A stretch of 64,000 nucleotides of DNA from Pseudomonas sp. R28(2017). Lineage in GTDB: Bacteria; Pseudomonadota; Gammaproteobacteria; Pseudomonadales; Pseudomonadaceae. Under the pieces are notes generated by a model. The model ran no database searches, was not told the origin of the DNA, and worked only from the letters and a program-made list of their open reading frames with translations. Positions 9,986 to 19,431 of the stretch are shown here, in pieces. The position numbers and the translations under genes are program-made. The stretch covers positions 62,001 to 126,000 of the forward strand of contig NZ_NEHW01000007.1 of the NCBI RefSeq assembly GCF_002112505.1, written 5' to 3'. Numbering within the stretch: the stretch's first letter is position 1; each line of letters starts with the position of its first letter.

Positions 9986-10000
9986 ATAAGTGTTACTTAT
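9986..10000. promoter_or_regulatory. LysR-type operator candidate overlapping the lysR start codon
   Basis: Perfect interrupted palindrome ATAAGT-GTT-ACTTAT, which fits the T-N11-A pattern of LysR-family binding sites. It includes the first two bases of the proposed ATG of the LysR gene, a position suited to autorepression. Confidence 0.45.
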
Positions 10001-10922
10001 GGATTTTCGCCAACTGCGTTATTTCGTCGCGGTGTATGAAGAAGGCCATGTCGGCCGCGCTGCCGAACGCCTGTCCCTGTCGCAACCGGCACTGTCACAA
10101 CAGATTCGCCAGCTCGAGCACAGCCTCGACCTGAGCCTGTTCGAGCGCAGCAACAAGCGCCTGCTGCCGACCCTGGCGGCGCACACCCTGTACAACCATG
10201 CCCTGCCGCTGCTCGATGGCCTGCAACGGGCCCATGAAGCCATGCGCAACTTCAAGGGCCAGTCGCTGCGCACGCTGGCCATCGGCGTGCTGCAGACCGT
10301 GCGGCCAAGCCTGGTGCCGCAGTTGCTGGAGCGTGTGCGCAAGGCCCAGCCGCATCTGGTGGTGCAGATCTACGAATTGTCGGGTCTGGAGATCGAACGG
10401 CGGCTGCTCAATGGCAACCTGGACATTGGCATCAGCTACCTGCCACCGCGCCAGCCTGGGCTACACGGCTCGCTGCTGTACGAAGACGAGTTGCAGGTTG
10501 TAATCCCCAATACCCACCCCTTGAAGGACTTCAAGAAGGTTTCCATCAAGCAGGCCGCCGAGTTACCCATGCTGATGCTGGGTGAGGAATTCCAGATCCG
10601 CCAGATCTGGAAGGAACAGCTGGCCGCCCAGGGCCGCAGGCCACAGGTGCAAGCCGAGATGAACAACATGGCGGGGATTCTCGACAGCCTGGCGCACACG
10701 GCACTGGCGACCATCCTGCCGGGGCGGGCCAAGGACGCCGCCGAGGATGACCAGGGCTTGCTGTGGAAGCCGCTGAGTGAGCCGCGTGTGCCGCTCAAGG
10801 TCGGCCTGGTATTCCGTGATGCCCAGCGCCAGCAGGCGTCGGTGGAGCTGCTGCGCACGCTGCTGGAGGAAGAGGCCGACACCCGGCAGCTGGGCGCCAC
10901 GCCGCTGGATGTGCTGGGCTGA
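9999..10922 (+). CDS. LysR-family transcriptional regulator (CynR-like)
   Basis: 307 residues: N-terminal winged helix-turn-helix (1-60; MDFRQLRYFVAVYEEGHVGRAAERL then SQPALSQQIRQLE) and a periplasmic-binding-protein-like effector domain (about 90-295). The ATG at 9999 gives a standard LysR N terminus; a GTG at 9990 is also in frame. It is divergent from the class III aminotransferase (212 bases between starts), the usual arrangement of a LysR protein with its target. The effector is unknown. Confidence 0.9.
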   Translation: MDFRQLRYFVAVYEEGHVGRAAERLSLSQPALSQQIRQLEHSLDLSLFERSNKRLLPTLAAHTLYNHALPLLDGLQRAHEAMRNFKGQSLRTLAIGVLQTVRPSLVPQLLERVRKAQPHLVVQIYELSGLEIERRLLNGNLDIGISYLPPRQPGLHGSLLYEDELQVVIPNTHPLKDFKKVSIKQAAELPMLMLGEEFQIRQIWKEQLAAQGRRPQVQAEMNNMAGILDSLAHTALATILPGRAKDAAEDDQGLLWKPLSEPRVPLKVGLVFRDAQRQQASVELLRTLLEEEADTRQLGATPLDVLG

Positions 10923-10941
10923 AAAACACCCAGACGAAGAA

Positions 10942-10962
10942 AACCCCGCCGAAGCGGGGTTC
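10942..10962. terminator. Bidirectional terminator between lysR and acyl-CoA dehydrogenase 1
   Basis: Stem AACCCCGC / GCGGGGTT with loop CGAA, flanked by A-rich sequence on the left and T/C on the right. It lies between two convergent genes; the T-run is better on the minus strand. Confidence 0.65.
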
Positions 10963-11161
10963 TCTAGACTGTTTCCCTGTGACATCCCTATCGCCCCACC
11001 ATCCTGGCAGGTAATCCTTCGTTGTCCCTGTTCTGTCCTTTGCGCTTCCTGCGCAACGTCCATGTAGAAAGATTAACTGTGGATCCAATCTGGCGCCAGT
11101 GGCGAAAAGTCACCACGTGATGTAGGAAAAGGCTTACAAGAAGTAATCTTTCGCAAACACT

Positions 11162-12940
11162 TCAAAACTGTTCGGCATCCAGCAGGTACAGCGACTCACT
11201 GCCCGCCTTCACCGAGGCCACCAACGAATTCACCCGCGGCAGCAAGCGCGCAAAGTAAAAGCGCGCCGTGCCCAGCTTGGCCGCATAGAACGCCTCGTCG
11301 CCCTCACCGGCCTTGGCCGCACGCGCCATCAGTGCCCACATGTAGGCATAGGCCACATAGCCAAAGGCCTGCAGGTACTCGACCGACGCGGCACCGATCT
11401 CGTTCGGATTGCCCTTGGCCTGCTCCAGTACCCATTCGGTCAGCCCGTCGAGCTGATCGAGATAGGCGCCCAGCGGCTTGGCAAACTCCTCCAGCTCGCT
11501 GCCCGCGCCGGCAATGAACTGACGAATCTCGGCAGAGAACAGCTTGTAGTACGCGCCACCGCTGGCCACCACCTTGCGCCCCATGAGGTCCAGCGCCTGG
11601 ATACCGTTGGTGCCTTCGTAGATCTGGGTGATACGCACATCGCGCACCAATTGCTCCTGGCCCCATTCGCGAATGTAGCCATGGCCACCGAATACCTGCT
11701 GGCCGTGCACCGTGCACTCCAGGCCAAGGTCGGTGAGGAACGCCTTGGCCACCGGGGTCAGCAGCGCCACCAGCTCTTCGCTGCGCTTGCGCGTAGCCGG
11801 GTCTTCGCTGTACTTGGCGCTGTCGAGTTGCATCGCCACATAGGTCGAGAAGGCACGACCGCCCTCGATCAGCGCCTTCATGGTCAGCAGCATGCGCCGC
11901 ACATCCGGGTGGACGATGATCGGGTCGGCGGCCTTGTCCTTGGCCTGCGGCCCGGTTGGCGCGCGGCTCTGCAGGCGATCACGGGCGTACTCCACAGCGT
12001 TCTGGTAGGAACGCTCGGCCGACGCCAGGCCCTGGATGCCTACGCCCAGGCGTTCGTAGTTCATCATGGTGAACATGGCCGCCAGGCCCTTGTTCGGTTC
12101 GCCGACGATGTAGCCGACCGCCTCGTCGAAGTTCATCACGCAGGTCGCCGACGCCTGGATGCCCATCTTGTGCTCGATCGAGCCGCAGTTGGCCGGGTTG
12201 CGCGCGCCGAGGCTGCCGTCGGCATTGACCAGGAACTTGGGCACCAGGAACAGCGAGATACCTTTGGGGCCCGCCGGGGCGTCCGGCAGCTTGGCCAGCA
12301 CCAGGTGGATGATGTTCTCGGTCAGGTCATGCTCGCCGCCGGTAATGAAGATCTTGGTGCCGCTGACCTTGTAACTGCCATCGGCCTGGGGCTCGGCCTT
12401 GGTGCGGATGATGCCCAGGTCGGTACCGGCATGCGGTTCGGTCAGGCACATGGAGCCGGCCCATACGCCGGCGTACATGTTCGGCAGGTACTGTTCCTTC
12501 AGCGCTTCACTGGCGTGGGCATTGATCGACAAACAGGCGCCGGCGGTCAGCATCGGGTACAGGCCGAAGGCCAGGCTCGAAGCGTTGACCATTTCCTCGA
12601 CCTGGGCTGAGATCGCCTTGGGCATGCCCATGCCACCGAATTGCGGGTCACCCCCCACGCCCACCCAACCGCCTTCGGCGTAGGTGTTGTAGGCCTCGAT
12701 GAAGCCTTCAGGCGTGCGCACGGCACCGTTGTCCCAGTGGCAGCCTTCTTCGTCGGCGGCACGACTGAGCGGGGCAATGCTCTTGCTGGTGACCTTGCCG
12801 GCTTCTTCCAGCACAGCCATGGCGGTGTCCGCATCGACCGCCTCGGCCAGTTCGGGCAGTTGCGCCCACAACTCGGCCACGTTGAAGACTTCATTCAGTA
12901 CGAAGCGCATGTCGCGCAGGGGCGCTTTATAGTCAGCCAT
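11162..12940 (-). CDS. Acyl-CoA dehydrogenase, ~600-residue type (copy 1)
   Basis: 592 residues. FAD-dependent acyl-CoA dehydrogenase oxidising an acyl-CoA to the trans-2-enoyl-CoA in beta-oxidation. The catalytic Glu is E442 in IYEGTNGIQALDLMGRK; the FAD-binding segment CLTEPHAGTDLG and GTKIFITGGEHD are present. The N-terminal [13 protein letters not shown] is typical of the longer dehydrogenases with an extra C-terminal domain. The start at 12940 is preceded by AGAGG; the frame stays open 33 codons upstream but that extension is unlike the family. It has a close paralogue at 17324-19129; chain-length preference is unknown. Confidence 0.92.
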   Translation of the reverse strand: MADYKAPLRDMRFVLNEVFNVAELWAQLPELAEAVDADTAMAVLEEAGKVTSKSIAPLSRAADEEGCHWDNGAVRTPEGFIEAYNTYAEGGWVGVGGDPQFGGMGMPKAISAQVEEMVNASSLAFGLYPMLTAGACLSINAHASEALKEQYLPNMYAGVWAGSMCLTEPHAGTDLGIIRTKAEPQADGSYKVSGTKIFITGGEHDLTENIIHLVLAKLPDAPAGPKGISLFLVPKFLVNADGSLGARNPANCGSIEHKMGIQASATCVMNFDEAVGYIVGEPNKGLAAMFTMMNYERLGVGIQGLASAERSYQNAVEYARDRLQSRAPTGPQAKDKAADPIIVHPDVRRMLLTMKALIEGGRAFSTYVAMQLDSAKYSEDPATRKRSEELVALLTPVAKAFLTDLGLECTVHGQQVFGGHGYIREWGQEQLVRDVRITQIYEGTNGIQALDLMGRKVVASGGAYYKLFSAEIRQFIAGAGSELEEFAKPLGAYLDQLDGLTEWVLEQAKGNPNEIGAASVEYLQAFGYVAYAYMWALMARAAKAGEGDEAFYAAKLGTARFYFARLLPRVNSLVASVKAGSESLYLLDAEQF

Positions 12941-13086
12941 GACAACCTCTCGCTGGTCGGGTCGGGGCGGCCACACGGACCGCGGCACGGGGTTGGTAAA
13001 AAAAAGCAACCCGGGGTTGAATCCAGTGTAACCGAACAACTTTTGCGAGACATAGGGTCATCACGCGACCATATAGTCAATTACGG

Positions 13087-14370
13087 TCACGCCATCCGCA
13101 CCGCCCCGCGCTGGGATTGTTGACCATAGACCATGACGCAGTTACGTCCGGCCCCCTTGGCGCTATAGAGCGCCTGGTCGGCGGACTTGAGCACTTCTTC
13201 AGGGTTGCGATGGTCGACCAGCCGCTCGGCCACGCCGATGCTGATGGTCACCGAAACCGTGCCGCCGGCGCTGCCACTGCGGCGCTGACGCCCGGCGGAA
13301 TCGTCCTGCGGGCGGCTGTTCTGGTCACGCAGGTGCATGGTGTAGTTGGCGATCATCTCGCGCACCGCTTCCACGTGCGGCACGCACTCTTCGGCGGTCT
13401 TGCCGGCGAACACCAGGGCGAATTCCTCGCCACCGTAGCGATAGGCGCGGCCACCGCCGGTGACCTTGGACAAGCGGCTGGCGACAAGGCGCAGCACCTG
13501 GTCACCGACATCGTGGCCGTGGGTGTCGTTGAATTTCTTGAAGTGGTCGACGTCGGTCATGGCGATCACATAGTTGCGCCCCAGGCGCTGCATGCGCTCG
13601 TTCAACGCGCGGCGCCCAGGCAACCCGGTCAGTTCGTCACGGAAGGCCATCTGGTAGGCCTCGTGCGATACCGCGGCGGCAATCATCAGCATCACCTGGC
13701 TGCACATGATGTTCAGGGTGAACGGCAGGATGAAGGTCTTGGGCAGCATCCAGAAGATACCGACCAGGCCGATCAGCTGCGCCGCGTGCAAAGGCCGGGG
13801 CTCGCGCAGGTATTGCACCACCAGCAGGGCGAACACCACCAGGAACACTGGGTAGACCATCTGGATCAGGCTCATCCACTGCCCATGCAGCGACGGCCAG
13901 CGGATCTCCGCCAGCCAGCTCAGCAGCGCCTCAGGGAAGCTTTGCTCCAGTGCCACCGCCACGCTGCCGACGGCGAACAGTACCGCGAAGCGGGCCAGCA
14001 GGTCCTGGGCCAGGTGGGTACGTTCCTGCCATGCGCCGAACAGGCCGTACAGCGCCGGCAGCAACAGGCACACCAGGTGGAAGATCACCGCCGCGTCCTC
14101 GCGCACGCGGCCGTTGTCGCGGTAGTAGTCGGTCTGCGTGTCGAGCAGGAAATAGGCGATGTATACCGTGACCATCAGGAACAGCTCACGCTGGCGGCGA
14201 TACACGGCGCAATAGGCGCCACCCAGCAGCAGGACCAGGGTGGGAAGGACGTTGAACAGTGAGGTGAAGAAGACGCTGAGGTCTCTTACATAAGCCGCCG
14301 CAAGCCCAGCCAGCAACAGAAACAGCGAAGGCAGGAAATGGCTCGCGCGAACAGCGTTTAGACGAAACAA
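13087..14370 (-). CDS. Membrane-anchored GGDEF diguanylate cyclase
   Basis: About 427 residues. The first ~210 residues hold six or seven hydrophobic segments (for example FLPSLFLLLAGLAAAYV and VFLVVFALLVVQYL), a membrane sensory module of unknown ligand. The C-terminal GGDEF domain (about 250-415) carries RYGGEEFALVF, the active GGEEF form, so c-di-GMP synthesis is likely. The RxxD inhibitory site expected just upstream is absent (GGGRAYRYGGEEF), suggesting no product inhibition. The start is uncertain: no ATG fits, and TTG at 14370 has GGAG 7 bases upstream; TTG at 14376 is the alternative. Confidence 0.85.
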   Translation of the reverse strand: MFRLNAVRASHFLPSLFLLLAGLAAAYVRDLSVFFTSLFNVLPTLVLLLGGAYCAVYRRQRELFLMVTVYIAYFLLDTQTDYYRDNGRVREDAAVIFHLVCLLLPALYGLFGAWQERTHLAQDLLARFAVLFAVGSVAVALEQSFPEALLSWLAEIRWPSLHGQWMSLIQMVYPVFLVVFALLVVQYLREPRPLHAAQLIGLVGIFWMLPKTFILPFTLNIMCSQVMLMIAAAVSHEAYQMAFRDELTGLPGRRALNERMQRLGRNYVIAMTDVDHFKKFNDTHGHDVGDQVLRLVASRLSKVTGGGRAYRYGGEEFALVFAGKTAEECVPHVEAVREMIANYTMHLRDQNSRPQDDSAGRQRRSGSAGGTVSVTISIGVAERLVDHRNPEEVLKSADQALYSAKGAGRNCVMVYGQQSQRGAVRMA

Positions 14371-14516
14371 GGGCAATCTCCGACCCGGCAGATCAATAAT
14401 AGCATTGTGCCTTTACTTCATCGGCAGCACACGTGAATAGATGAGTACCGGTGGGTTAACGGCAGCGGGAGTGGAGGGCTTGAGCATTTCTTGTAACTGG
14501 ACTTTAAAATGGCGCG

Positions 14517-14638
14517 GTCCCTGTGGGAGCCGCGCTTGCCGGCGATGGGCCGCAAAGCGGCCCCAGCAATTCATGCAACACCTTTGAAATCGTGGGGCCG
14601 CTTTGCGGCCCTTCGCCGGCAAGCGCGGCTCCCACAAG
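14517..14638. repeat. REP-like pair 2 (variant family), inverted
   Basis: Two long inverted copies (about 14517-14565 and 14590-14637) of CCTGTGGGAGCCGCGCTTGC followed by CGGCGATGGGCCGCAAAGCGGCCCC. The family differs from the other eight pairs: the core is GCCGCGCTTGCCGGCGA rather than GCGGGCTTGCCCGCGA. It fills most of the 290-base gap between the diheme gene and the GGDEF promoter region; nothing else is seen there. Confidence 0.8.
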
Positions 14639-14660
14639 TACAGCGCACGCCTGGAGAGCG

Positions 14661-16799
14661 TTACAAGTCGTTGTTGAACGGCAGCAGTGGCCCCTGCGCT
14701 GTGGAGCGGCCTGAGGCACCAACAGCGTTGAGCTGGAAGTCGGCGTCCTGTGCTTGCCGAGAGGTGATCTGCGCGCTGGGCGGTTTTTGCCCAACCGAGT
14801 TTTCATCGCCCTTCTCACCCTGTGGCAGCACCAGTGACGGGTGATCGAACGGTGCCCGTTCCCAGGCGACGCGCGGATCGGTCAAGCCGACTTCCATGAA
14901 TTTGACCAGTGCATCCACTTCATCCGGGGTCAGGTTCAACGCGGTCATGTCCGGATCGAGGTTGGAGCCGTTGTGCTGATTCACGGCCGGGTGCTCGAAG
15001 CCACTGGTGTTGCTGGCGTCTTCGCCACGCCGGTCGCCGCCGCGGTTGTAGAACTCCATCACCTGCTGCAGCGTTGCCCGGCTGCCATTGTGGAAGTACG
15101 GCCCGGTCAAGGCGATGTTGCGCAGGGTCGGGGTCTTGAAGGCGCCATCGACCGAGTCGCGGAAGCCGACACTGGGCTTGAGTGTCGGGTCGCAGGGGAC
15201 CGCTGCGCTCAGCGGCACCTCGAAGGTGCACACATCGACATCCAGTGGGTCAGGAATATTGCCGCCCTGCAGCTGGGTGTTGTACTGGCGGGTGAAGGAC
15301 AGCGGGTTGCCCCAGGCGTCCGAGCCGCCCAGCGCCAGGTCCTCGGAGGTCGGGCGCACACCGGTGTTGTAGAAGCCGTTGTCGTACAGCGTGGTCAGGC
15401 CGTCCGCCATGACCATGCGCTCGATGCGCTCACGCGGCTGGAACAGCAGCCGGCTGCCGGCGTTGGTCAACTCCGCGCCACCGTGGCAGGCCACGCACTT
15501 GCCCTTGCCCAGGAACAGTTCCATGCCCTGCACCTGCTGCGCGTTCATGGCGGTGTGATCGCCCTGCAGATAGGCATCCAGAGGCGCCTGATCGGAGATC
15601 AGCGTGGACTCGTACATCTGGATCGCCAGCCCGAAGAACAGCGGGAAGTTCGCCTCCATCTGGGTGTAGGGCTCGCCGCCCAGCGAGACCTGCTGCGTGG
15701 CATTCCACAGGCGCGGCTGGAAGGCATTCTTGATCAGCTCGCGATAGGTCGGCCGGCGGGCACTGGAGACGGGCCCGAGTACCGAGTCGGTGGGCGAGAT
15801 CTTCTGCCCCTTGAGCATCATGGTGTCGAGCATGCGCCGGCCAATGTCGGCGAAGGTACGCCCGCCACAGGACATTTCCACCGCGCTGCCGGGAGGGCCG
15901 ACCGCTTGCGAGGCGGCAGAGGCATCCTTGAGGGCCAATCGCACCTTCACCGCCGCGCCACTGGCATCCTTGGTCACGAAGATCCCCGCGTCAGGGTCGC
16001 GGTTACCGAACGGCGAGAAGCCGTTGAACACGTTGTTGGCCCGGCCATCCCAGAAGTTGCGCACGTTGAAGGCCGCGTTGATCACAGACGGCGCATTGCG
16101 CCCGGTGCTGCGGCGCACGTTGATGCCGCCCACCTGGAAGATGCCGTCCGGTTGCTGGGTGCATTTGTCGAAGCGCGATTGGCGGGGTTTGACGAAGTTG
16201 GCATCGAACACACCCTGCGAGCCGATCACGTCATCGCTCGAATAGACAATCGCCGAGTTGCGGTCCAGGGGGTTGGCCAGCACATGGGTCGGGAAGTCGC
16301 CTTTTTTCAAGGTGTAGTTCGGGCCGCCCTTGCCACCGGAGCGCGTGGCGTAGCTCGGCACGTCGCCGGGAATATCGGCGGCCGTGAACGGTTTGTTGAA
16401 GATCGACGCGACGTTGGCGTTGGTATTGGCCTGGCCGGGGTTGATCTGGTTGGTGACCCGGTGATCGACCCCTGCGTGGTAATGGCAGGAAGCGCAGGCG
16501 GTGGCGCCGTCACTGCCGATCGCCATGTCCCAGAACAGGGCCTTGCCCAACAACACCACCGCCCCGCGATTGATCACATAGTCGGACATCAGGTCGACCT
16601 TGCGGCCACCCTCGGTACCGGAAGGGTCCGGCGGCGTCATGCCACGCAGCGACTGCAGGCTGGGCACATCCGGCACCACCGGCACGCTCCCGGCCGGGTC
16701 CGCAGCCCTGGCGCTGGTAAAAGAAAGGCCGGCGGCGAACGTCATCGCGATCGCACAGGCCAGGCGGGGGATTCGCACATTACTCAGATAGTCGACCAT
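14661..16799 (-). CDS. Large di-heme cytochrome c peroxidase/MauG-family protein
   Basis: 712 residues. An N-terminal signal peptide ends near SFTSARA-AD (about residues 32-33), so the protein is periplasmic. Two c-type heme motifs are seen: C102-A-S-C105-H106 and C435-V-A-C438-H439, plus the family segment TPTLRNIALTGPYFHNGS near the C terminus. This places it in the bacterial di-heme peroxidase/MauG superfamily, which reduces H2O2 or oxidises organic or protein substrates. At 712 residues it is about twice the length of classical CcpA (~340), with extra sequence between the two hemes. The substrate is unknown. Upstream is a 524-base AT-rich gap. Confidence 0.82.
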   Translation of the reverse strand: MVDYLSNVRIPRLACAIAMTFAAGLSFTSARAADPAGSVPVVPDVPSLQSLRGMTPPDPSGTEGGRKVDLMSDYVINRGAVVLLGKALFWDMAIGSDGATACASCHYHAGVDHRVTNQINPGQANTNANVASIFNKPFTAADIPGDVPSYATRSGGKGGPNYTLKKGDFPTHVLANPLDRNSAIVYSSDDVIGSQGVFDANFVKPRQSRFDKCTQQPDGIFQVGGINVRRSTGRNAPSVINAAFNVRNFWDGRANNVFNGFSPFGNRDPDAGIFVTKDASGAAVKVRLALKDASAASQAVGPPGSAVEMSCGGRTFADIGRRMLDTMMLKGQKISPTDSVLGPVSSARRPTYRELIKNAFQPRLWNATQQVSLGGEPYTQMEANFPLFFGLAIQMYESTLISDQAPLDAYLQGDHTAMNAQQVQGMELFLGKGKCVACHGGAELTNAGSRLLFQPRERIERMVMADGLTTLYDNGFYNTGVRPTSEDLALGGSDAWGNPLSFTRQYNTQLQGGNIPDPLDVDVCTFEVPLSAAVPCDPTLKPSVGFRDSVDGAFKTPTLRNIALTGPYFHNGSRATLQQVMEFYNRGGDRRGEDASNTSGFEHPAVNQHNGSNLDPDMTALNLTPDEVDALVKFMEVGLTDPRVAWERAPFDHPSLVLPQGEKGDENSVGQKPPSAQITSRQAQDADFQLNAVGASGRSTAQGPLLPFNNDL

Positions 16800-16859
16800 G
16801 ATGGACTTCCCGACGGCGCAGATTTATCAGGCTGATCGTTCACGCAACGAGTGCGCTTA

Positions 16860-17271
16860 ATGCCACCATAGCTGTAACAAAGTATTTCAGCATGAAACAT
16901 TCAAAGGTTTTTTATACCGGTTTATTTAGACGCCAATACCGATAAATAAGGATGACCCAACTTACTCAGTTCTGGTGCAAACGCATCCCCACTAGTGGGT
17001 GGCATTCCCCAAAGTCAATTCACAAAGCGTTCACAAACACCACGCAAGCCCCGGCACAGAGGCATGCTGCGCGGCGAATGCGAACAGAAAACCTTGGCAA
17101 TGTATTTGCTACGTCATACTGAACGAGAAACCAATAGTTGGAAATTTCGGAAATACAAGCCAACTAAAACTTCCAGAAACACGAATACTGCACACACCTA
17201 AAAGTTGTGCTGCGCCAGCTATTCCCAAATAAAAATATTGAAGCAAGCAGGCAAACAAAAATGACAGCCAC
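16860..17271. other. AT-rich gene-free stretch with palindromes
   Basis: Between the diheme gene (start 16799) and the terminator of acyl-CoA dehydrogenase 2 no convincing gene is found, and composition is clearly more AT-rich than the window average. It holds an inverted repeat TTATTTA/TAAATAA (16922-16928 and 16943-16949) and a perfect palindrome CCCACTAGTGGG (16988-16999), both possible operators for the diheme gene. Open frames of 68 and 77 codons here lack ribosome sites and look random. Confidence 0.5.
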
Positions 17272-17306
17272 AAAAAAACGCCGCTCACGAGGAGCGGCGT
17301 TTTTTT
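17272..17306. terminator. Bidirectional intrinsic terminator downstream of acyl-CoA dehydrogenase 2
   Basis: Nine-bp perfect stem ACGCCGCTC/GAGCGGCGT with a 5-base loop, seven A before and seven T after, so it has a T-run in both directions. It lies 18 bases past the stop of the minus-strand dehydrogenase gene. Confidence 0.92.
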
Positions 17307-17323
17307 CAGTAGCTCACATAGGC

Positions 17324-19129
17324 TTAATAACCCAGCGAGAAGTCTTCTTCCTTCATGTCCATCAGGTTGTTGGCGCCCGACAGCATGGTGGCCACGTGGG
17401 TACGGGTGCGCGGCAGGATGCGCTGGAAGTAGAAGCGCGCGGTCTGCAGCTTGGCGGTGTAGAAGGCCTCTTCGCTGGTGCCGGCAGCCAGTTTCTCCGC
17501 AGCCAGGCGGGCGATGTCAGCCCAGAAGTAGGCCAGGCACGCATAACCGGAGTACATCAGGTAATCCACCGAAGCAGCGCCGACCTCTTCGCGGTCCTTC
17601 ATCGCGGCCATGCCCACTTTCATGGTCAGCTCGCCCCACTCCTTGTTCAGCGCAGCCAATGGCGCGACGAACTCCTTGACCGCTTCGTTGCCTTCCTGCG
17701 CCTGGCAGAACTTGTGCACGATCTTGGTGAAGCCCTTGAGCGCTTCGCCCTGGGTCATCAGTACCTTGCGGCCGAGCAGGTCGAGTGCCTGGATGCCGGT
17801 GGTGCCTTCGTACAGCATGGAGATACGGCTGTCGCGCACGTTCTGCTCCATGCCCCACTCGGCGATGAAGCCGTGGCCGCCGTAGATCTGCACACCATGG
17901 TTGGCGGCTTCGAAGCCGACTTCGGTCATGAACGCCTTGGCGATCGGGGTCAGGAAGGCCAGCAGGGCGTCGGCCTTCTTGCGCTCTTCCTCGTCCTGGC
18001 TGTACTTGACGATGTCCACCTGCTTGGCGGTGAAGTACACCATCGCGCGGTTGCCTTCGGCGAAGGCCTTCATGGTCAGCAGCATGCGACGCACGTCCGG
18101 GTGGACGATGATCGGGTCTGCCGCTTTGTCCGGCGCTTTAGGGCCGGTCAGGGAACGCATCTGCAGGCGCTCGCGGGCATACTTCAGGCCGCCCTGGAAC
18201 GCCACTTCGGCGTGGGCCAGGCCTTGCAGCGCGGTACCCAGGCGTGCGGTGTTCATGAAGGTGAACATGCAGTTCAGGCCTTTGTTGGCCGGGCCGATCA
18301 GGTAGCCGGTGGCACCGTCGAAGTTCATCACGCAGGTGGCGTTGCCGTGGATGCCCATCTTGTGCTCGATCGAGCCGCAGCTCACGCCGTTGCGCTCACC
18401 CACGCCGCCTTCGGCGTTGGGCAGGAACTTCGGCACGATGAACAGCGAGATCCCTTTGGTGCCCGCCGGAGCATCCGGCAGACGCGCCAGCACGATGTGG
18501 ACGATGTTGTCGGCCATGTCGTGTTCGCCGGCCGAGATGAAGATCTTGGTGCCGGAAACCTTGTAGCTGCCATCGGCCTGGGGTTCGGCCTTGGTGCGCA
18601 GCATGCCCAGGTCGGTACCGCAATGTGGCTCGGTCAGGCACATGGTGCCCGTCCACTCGCCGGACACCAGCTTGGTCAGGTAGGTGTGCTGCTGCTCGGC
18701 GGTACCGTGCGCGGAGATGGTGTTCATGGCGCCGTGGGACAGGCCCGGGTACATGCCCCACGACCAGTTCGAACCACCGACCATTTCGCTCAGGGCCAGG
18801 CCCAGCGACTCCGGCAGGCCCTGCCCACCGTGCTCGACGTCATGCGCCAGGCTCGGCCAGCCGCCTTCCACGAACTGCTCGTAGGCTGCCTTGAAACCGG
18901 TCGGCGTCTTCACGCCCGACTCGCTCCAGGTACAGCCTTCCTGATCACCGACACGGTTCAGCGGCGACAGCACCTGCTCACAGAACTTCGCGCCTTCTTC
19001 CAGGATCGCGTCGACCATGTCGGGGGTGGCGTCCTGGCAACCCGGCAGGCTCTGATAGTGCGCCTCGTAGCCGAGCAGCTCGTCGCGGACGAAACGAATA
19101 TCACGCAAGGGGGCTTTGTAATCAGGCAT
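17324..19129 (-). CDS. Acyl-CoA dehydrogenase, ~600-residue type (copy 2)
   Basis: 601 residues, clearly paralogous to the 11162-12940 gene along its whole length (shared [13 protein letters not shown], CLTEPHx[29 protein letters not shown], YEGTxGIQALDL). The catalytic Glu is E441. Predicted FAD-dependent beta-oxidation dehydrogenase acting on acyl-CoA in the cytoplasm. The ATG at 19129 is preceded by AGAGG and gives the family N terminus; a longer frame to 19201 is unlikely. It is monocistronic with its own terminator. Confidence 0.92.
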   Translation of the reverse strand: MPDYKAPLRDIRFVRDELLGYEAHYQSLPGCQDATPDMVDAILEEGAKFCEQVLSPLNRVGDQEGCTWSESGVKTPTGFKAAYEQFVEGGWPSLAHDVEHGGQGLPESLGLALSEMVGGSNWSWGMYPGLSHGAMNTISAHGTAEQQHTYLTKLVSGEWTGTMCLTEPHCGTDLGMLRTKAEPQADGSYKVSGTKIFISAGEHDMADNIVHIVLARLPDAPAGTKGISLFIVPKFLPNAEGGVGERNGVSCGSIEHKMGIHGNATCVMNFDGATGYLIGPANKGLNCMFTFMNTARLGTALQGLAHAEVAFQGGLKYARERLQMRSLTGPKAPDKAADPIIVHPDVRRMLLTMKAFAEGNRAMVYFTAKQVDIVKYSQDEEERKKADALLAFLTPIAKAFMTEVGFEAANHGVQIYGGHGFIAEWGMEQNVRDSRISMLYEGTTGIQALDLLGRKVLMTQGEALKGFTKIVHKFCQAQEGNEAVKEFVAPLAALNKEWGELTMKVGMAAMKDREEVGAASVDYLMYSGYACLAYFWADIARLAAEKLAAGTSEEAFYTAKLQTARFYFQRILPRTRTHVATMLSGANNLMDMKEEDFSLGY

Positions 19130-19307
19130 TGCGATGAACCTCTGTGATGAGTTCGGTAGGGGACCGCTGGTACCGACCAGCTCTTGTCGGCTTTCGGTCA
19201 AACAGTTGTTTGAAACTTACGTTTAGGACCGCCTGATGTCAAGAAGGGACTATGGTGCCATTTACGCCGCGAAAGATGGCGTTTATGCCAATCCGAGAAA
19301 AAACAAT

Positions 19308-19406
19308 GCCCCTGTGGGAGCGGGCTTGCCCGCGAAAGGGCCAAGACAGACAACAGAGCTGCCTGATCTGACGCATTCGCGGGCAAGCCCGCTCCCACAG
19401 GGGCTG
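19308..19406. repeat. REP pair 3 (inverted)
   Basis: Inverted pair of the common REP type: CCCCTGTGGGAGCGGGCTTG onward (19308-19342) and its mirror (19374-19404). It occupies the middle of the 300-base space between acyl-CoA dehydrogenase 2 and the small rod-like gene; the rest of that space shows only the dehydrogenase leader. Confidence 0.88.
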
Positions 19407-19431
19407 TGTGCAAGTCGGGTGAAGTGGCCGA

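Noticed and set aside
14841..16835. 664-codon open frame antisense to the diheme gene
   Set aside because: The minus-strand frame carries a signal peptide and two CxxCH motifs, so this one is a shadow.
16995..17232. 68- and 77-codon open frames in the AT-rich gap
   Set aside because: No ribosome site, no codon bias and no recognisable motif; they overlap in different frames.
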